Shown: one piece after another, positions 6,123 through 9,130 of the stretch | Layout of the letters: the number at the start of each line of letters is the position of its first letter | How positions within the stretch are numbered: position 1 is the stretch's first letter | Source of the DNA: Burkholderiales bacterium UBA2459 | GTDB lineage: Bacteria > Pseudomonadota > Gammaproteobacteria > Burkholderiales > Burkholderiaceae_E | Direction: 5' to 3' | Length of the DNA stretch: 9,130 nt | Assembly (NCBI GenBank): GCA_002342365.1 | Contig: DDPV01000038.1 | Span: 1 to 9,130 of the forward strand | Translations under genes and position numbers: made by a program | Notes under the pieces: model-generated | Databases searched by the model: none | What the model saw: the letters and a program-made list of their open reading frames with translations, nothing else | What the model was told of the DNA's origin: nothing

Positions 6123-9100
6123 ATGTGGTTTACCCGCGTCTCGATTCAACACCCTGTCTTTGCCACCATGGTGATGCTGGCCTTTGTGGTGGTCGGCCTT
6201 TTCTCCTACCAGCGTCTTTCTGTTGAGCAGTTTCCTGACATCAATTTTCCGGTGGTGCTGGTGCAAACCGAATTTAGCGGTGCCGCCCCCGAAGTCATCG
6301 AGGCCGAACTCACCCGCAAAGTCGAAGAGGCGGTCAACACGATCAGCGGCATCAAGGAAATCGCCTCGCGCTCTTACGAAGGGCTTTCGCTGGTCATTAT
6401 CCGTTTTGATTTAAATATCGATCCGGTCCAGGCCGCCCAGGAAGTTCGGGAAAAAATTGCGCTGGTCAAACCGAGCTTTCGTACCGGGGTGAAAGAACCC
6501 TTGATCACCCGCTTTGACCCGGATGAAAACCCGGTTGTGTCTTTTGCGCTCAAAAGCGACAGCCTGCCCGCTCGCGAACTCACCACGCTTGCCGATCAGT
6601 TGATCAAAAGGCGCTTGCAAAATGTCCGCGGCGTCGGGCGGGTGACCGTCGTGGGCGGCGTGCGGCGCGAAATCGCCATCGAACTCGACCCTGTCCGCAT
6701 GGAGGCTTTGCGGGTCTCGGTTGACCAGGTCCTCAACACGCTCAGGCTTGAAAACCAGGACCTTCCGGCCGGTCCAATTCAATCGGGCGATCGCGATCGG
6801 GTGGTGCAAATCACCGGACGCATCCGAGAGCCTCAGGATTTTGAACGATTGATTGTGGCGCGCCGACAAGGCCAGCCGGTTTTCCTCTCGCAAGTGGCCC
6901 GGGTGGTTGACGGTGAACAAGAGGTCGAAAGCATGGCCCTGGTCAACGGTGATCGGGCGATTGCGCTTGATGTTGTCAAAGCCCAGGGCGAGAACACGAT
7001 TGCGGTGGTCGACGCGGCGATTCGCACGGCCCAAGAACTCAAACAACAACTGCCAGCCGGGGTTGACCTTGTGGTCGTGCGCGATGCCTCGCGGGCGATT
7101 CGCAATTCGGTGGCCAGCGTTCAGCGCAATATCGTGGAGGGTGCTGCGCTCACCGTGCTGATTGTGTTTTTGTTTTTATCATCATGGCGTTCGACCGTGA
7201 TCACCGGGCTCACCCTACCCATTTCGCTGATCGGTACCTTTTCAGTCATGTACCTGCTCGGGTTTTCAATCAATTTGGTCACGCTGCTTGCGCTTGCGAT
7301 TTGCGTCGGACTTTTGATCGATGACGCCATCGTGGTGCGCGAAAACATCGTGCGCCATCAGGCGATGGGTAAAAGCAACCGGGACGCTGCCTTTGACGGC
7401 ACACAGGAAATCGGACTAGCGGTGGCAGCCACCACCTTTTCGATTGTGGCGGTGTTTTTCCCAATCGGCTTCATGGAAGGCATTATCGGGCGCTTCTTCA
7501 AGCAATTTGGTCTGACGGTTGCCTTTGCGGTGCTGCTCTCCATGCTGGTCTCCTTCACGCTCGATCCGATGCTTTCTTCGATTTGGCACGACCCGGATGC
7601 ACAGGGTGGGCGCGGAAAAGGGCCGCTGGCCTGGTTGCTGCGCAAGTTCCAGGCGGCCATGAGCTGGCTCGAGTCGCTTTATGTGGACTTGTTGCGCTGG
7701 GGTTTGAAAAACCCGGGCAAGACCATGCTGATTGCGCTGCTTGCTTTTTTCGGGGCTTTTCCGCTGTTGCGCTTTGTAGGTACAGAGTTTGTACCGGTTG
7801 CCGATAACAACGAAATTTATATCCGTTTTTACGCGCCCGACGGATCTTCACTGGCTTACACCCAGCAAAAATCAAAGCTTGTAGAGTCAGCGCTCAGGCA
7901 ACTCCCGGGCGTTACCGATTCGTATACCACCATCAACAGCGGCTTTGCGCAAGGCAAAAACTACGCAACCATCGTGCTGCGTCTGGTCCCGCGCGCGGAG
8001 CGGCCGATGTCGGTCGACCAGATGAGAGCACCGGTACGAGCCATCATGGGCAGAGTGCCGGGGGTAACAGTCACCGACGTGGGCGGCGGCGATGCCGTCG
8101 GTGCGGGCAAACCAATTCAGGTCAGTTTGCAAGGTCCTGACAGTCGGGAGCTTAACCGCATCGTGGCCCAGGTGCTTCCTGATCTGCAAAACATCGCCGG
8201 TATCGTGGATGTGGATACTTCGTCCAAGCCCGGAAAACCCTCGATTGAGGTCAGCTTGCAGCGGATTGAGGCGGCAGACCAGGGCATTGGCCTGGCACAA
8301 ATTTCGTCCAGCCTGCGCAGCTTGCTTGCAGGCGATGTGGCAACCAGCTGGCGGGGTCCGGATGACGAAAACTATGAGGTGCGTGTGCGCCTGGCACCCG
8401 AGTTTCGTAACAGTTTGAACGATCTGGGACGTATACCGATCACCACCACCTTGTTTGAGACCGACGGCAGCCCGCGCACGGTGAGTTTGCGCCAGGTTGC
8501 AAAACTCACCGAGTCAAGCGCACCCACACAAATCAACCGCAAAGATCTGGTGCGCGAAGTCGCAATCACCGCAGGCGCAGACGGCGTGCCGCCCGGTACG
8601 GTGGGACTTGCAGTCCAGGATGCATTGAGCAAGGTGGCACTTCCGCCCGGTTATCGCTTTGTGACCGGTGGATCAACAAAGGATATGGTGGAAAGCGCAG
8701 CTTACGCAGCCCAGGCGCTGCTGCTTGCGGTGATTTTCATTTACATGATTCTTGCTTCGCAATTCGGAAGCTTCATCCAGCCGGTTGCGATCATGATGTC
8801 CTTGCCCTTGGCCTTGATCGGGGTGGTGCTTGCCCTGCTTTACTTTGGCTCCACCCTCAATATGTTTTCAATGATCGGTTTCATCATGTTGATGGGCCTA
8901 GTCACCAAGAATGCGATTTTGCTGATTGATTTCACCAATCAGGCGCGGGCTAGCGGCATGGAGCGCGCTGAAGCGCTCTTGAAGGCGGCAGAGATTCGAC
9001 TGCGCCCAATTCTGATGACCACGCTGGCGATGATTTTTGGCATGGTCCCGCTGGCCTTTGGGCTCGGAGCGGGTTCTGAGCAACGCGCGCCGATGGGTCA

Positions 9101-9130
9101 GGCGGTGATTGGCGGGCTCATCGCATCCAC
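6123..9130 (+). CDS. RND efflux transporter (HAE1 family), 3' end missing
   Basis: This proton-driven inner-membrane exporter is related to AcrB and MdtB/C. About 1002 residues are in the window without a stop; AcrB has 1049, so only a few tens of residues should be missing. I read the frame through the whole span and found no break. It starts MWFTRVSIQHPVFATM, with TM1 about 10-30 and the first porter loop after it (SVEQFPDINFPVV, then FSGAAPEVIEAELTRKVEEA). TM2-6 begin near 336. The proton relay is intact: Asp400-Asp401 in GLLIDDAIVVREN, Lys929 in LVTKNAILLIDF and Arg961 in RLRPILMTT, matching AcrB D407/D408, K940 and R971. The second half begins near 533, with FVGTEFVP near 552-559 and SQFGSFIQP near 879-887. 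Arg follows DDAIVV where AcrB has Val. The ATG is the only start after the adaptor stop; GAGGG at 6106-6110 lies 12 bases upstream. Drug or lipid export is plausible; the substrate is unknown. Confidence 0.96.
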   Translation, partial: MWFTRVSIQHPVFATMVMLAFVVVGLFSYQRLSVEQFPDINFPVVLVQTEFSGAAPEVIEAELTRKVEEAVNTISGIKEIASRSYEGLSLVIIRFDLNIDPVQAAQEVREKIALVKPSFRTGVKEPLITRFDPDENPVVSFALKSDSLPARELTTLADQLIKRRLQNVRGVGRVTVVGGVRREIAIELDPVRMEALRVSVDQVLNTLRLENQDLPAGPIQSGDRDRVVQITGRIREPQDFERLIVARRQGQPVFLSQVARVVDGEQEVESMALVNGDRAIALDVVKAQGENTIAVVDAAIRTAQELKQQLPAGVDLVVVRDASRAIRNSVASVQRNIVEGAALTVLIVFLFLSSWRSTVITGLTLPISLIGTFSVMYLLGFSINLVTLLALAICVGLLIDDAIVVRENIVRHQAMGKSNRDAAFDGTQEIGLAVAATTFSIVAVFFPIGFMEGIIGRFFKQFGLTVAFAVLLSMLVSFTLDPMLSSIWHDPDAQGGRGKGPLAWLLRKFQAAMSWLESLYVDLLRWGLKNPGKTMLIALLAFFGAFPLLRFVGTEFVPVADNNEIYIRFYAPDGSSLAYTQQKSKLVESALRQLPGVTDSYTTINSGFAQGKNYATIVLRLVPRAERPMSVDQMRAPVRAIMGRVPGVTVTDVGGGDAVGAGKPIQVSLQGPDSRELNRIVAQVLPDLQNIAGIVDVDTSSKPGKPSIEVSLQRIEAADQGIGLAQISSSLRSLLAGDVATSWRGPDDENYEVRVRLAPEFRNSLNDLGRIPITTTLFETDGSPRTVSLRQVAKLTESSAPTQINRKDLVREVAITAGADGVPPGTVGLAVQDALSKVALPPGYRFVTGGSTKDMVESAAYAAQALLLAVIFIYMILASQFGSFIQPVAIMMSLPLALIGVVLALLYFGSTLNMFSMIGFIMLMGLVTKNAILLIDFTNQARASGMERAEALLKAAEIRLRPILMTTLAMIFGMVPLAFGLGAGSEQRAPMGQAVIGGLIAS

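Noticed and set aside
6411..7049. A 212-codon open frame on the minus strand
   Set aside because: It is antisense to the first porter domain of the RND transporter, which is clearly coding. The His/Arg/Asp-rich translation resembles no family I know.

Overview
The window looks like ordinary chromosomal DNA from a Gram-negative proteobacterium. An RND efflux pump with a periplasmic adaptor and an ArnT-type lipid-carrier glycosyltransferase imply an inner membrane, periplasm and outer membrane. The moderately high GC content and the amidase and glycosyltransferase styles suggest Betaproteobacteria (Burkholderiales-like). That placement is inference from protein style, not a measured phylogeny. 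I see no rRNA, tRNA, CRISPR array, transposase or phage gene, and no gene-free stretch longer than about 50 bases.

Layout. Positions 1-420 (+) hold the 3' end of an amidase-signature amidase. It converges, with only 27 bases between, on a four-gene minus-strand block (4871 down to 448). In transcription order this block is: an ArnT/PMT-like multi-membrane glycosyltransferase (4871-3120), a membrane-anchored BNR/sialidase-like protein (3123-1939), an unrecognised polytopic membrane protein (1942-1316), and undecaprenyl-diphosphatase UppP/BacA (1323-448). Every junction is an overlap (4, 4 and 8 bases), so this is very probably one translationally coupled operon. After a 51-base divergent gap, a plus-strand pair follows: an RND membrane fusion protein (4923-6107) and an RND inner-membrane transporter of the HAE1 type (from 6123). 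The transporter is open at the right edge with about 1002 residues visible.

How the genes may work together. The minus-strand operon joins a glycosyltransferase expected to use a polyprenyl-phosphate sugar donor with the phosphatase that regenerates undecaprenyl phosphate. Between them lie a predicted extracytoplasmic glycosidase-like beta-propeller and an unknown membrane protein. The simplest reading is an envelope glycan or lipid decoration module with its own carrier recycling; this is inferred from gene order and family membership. The plus-strand pair would form the inner-membrane and periplasmic parts of a tripartite efflux pump. No outer-membrane TolC-like partner or regulator is visible, although one could lie beyond the right edge.

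The best candidate for something under-described is the glycosyltransferase / BNR protein / unknown membrane protein / UppP operon. The rest is well-known family material.
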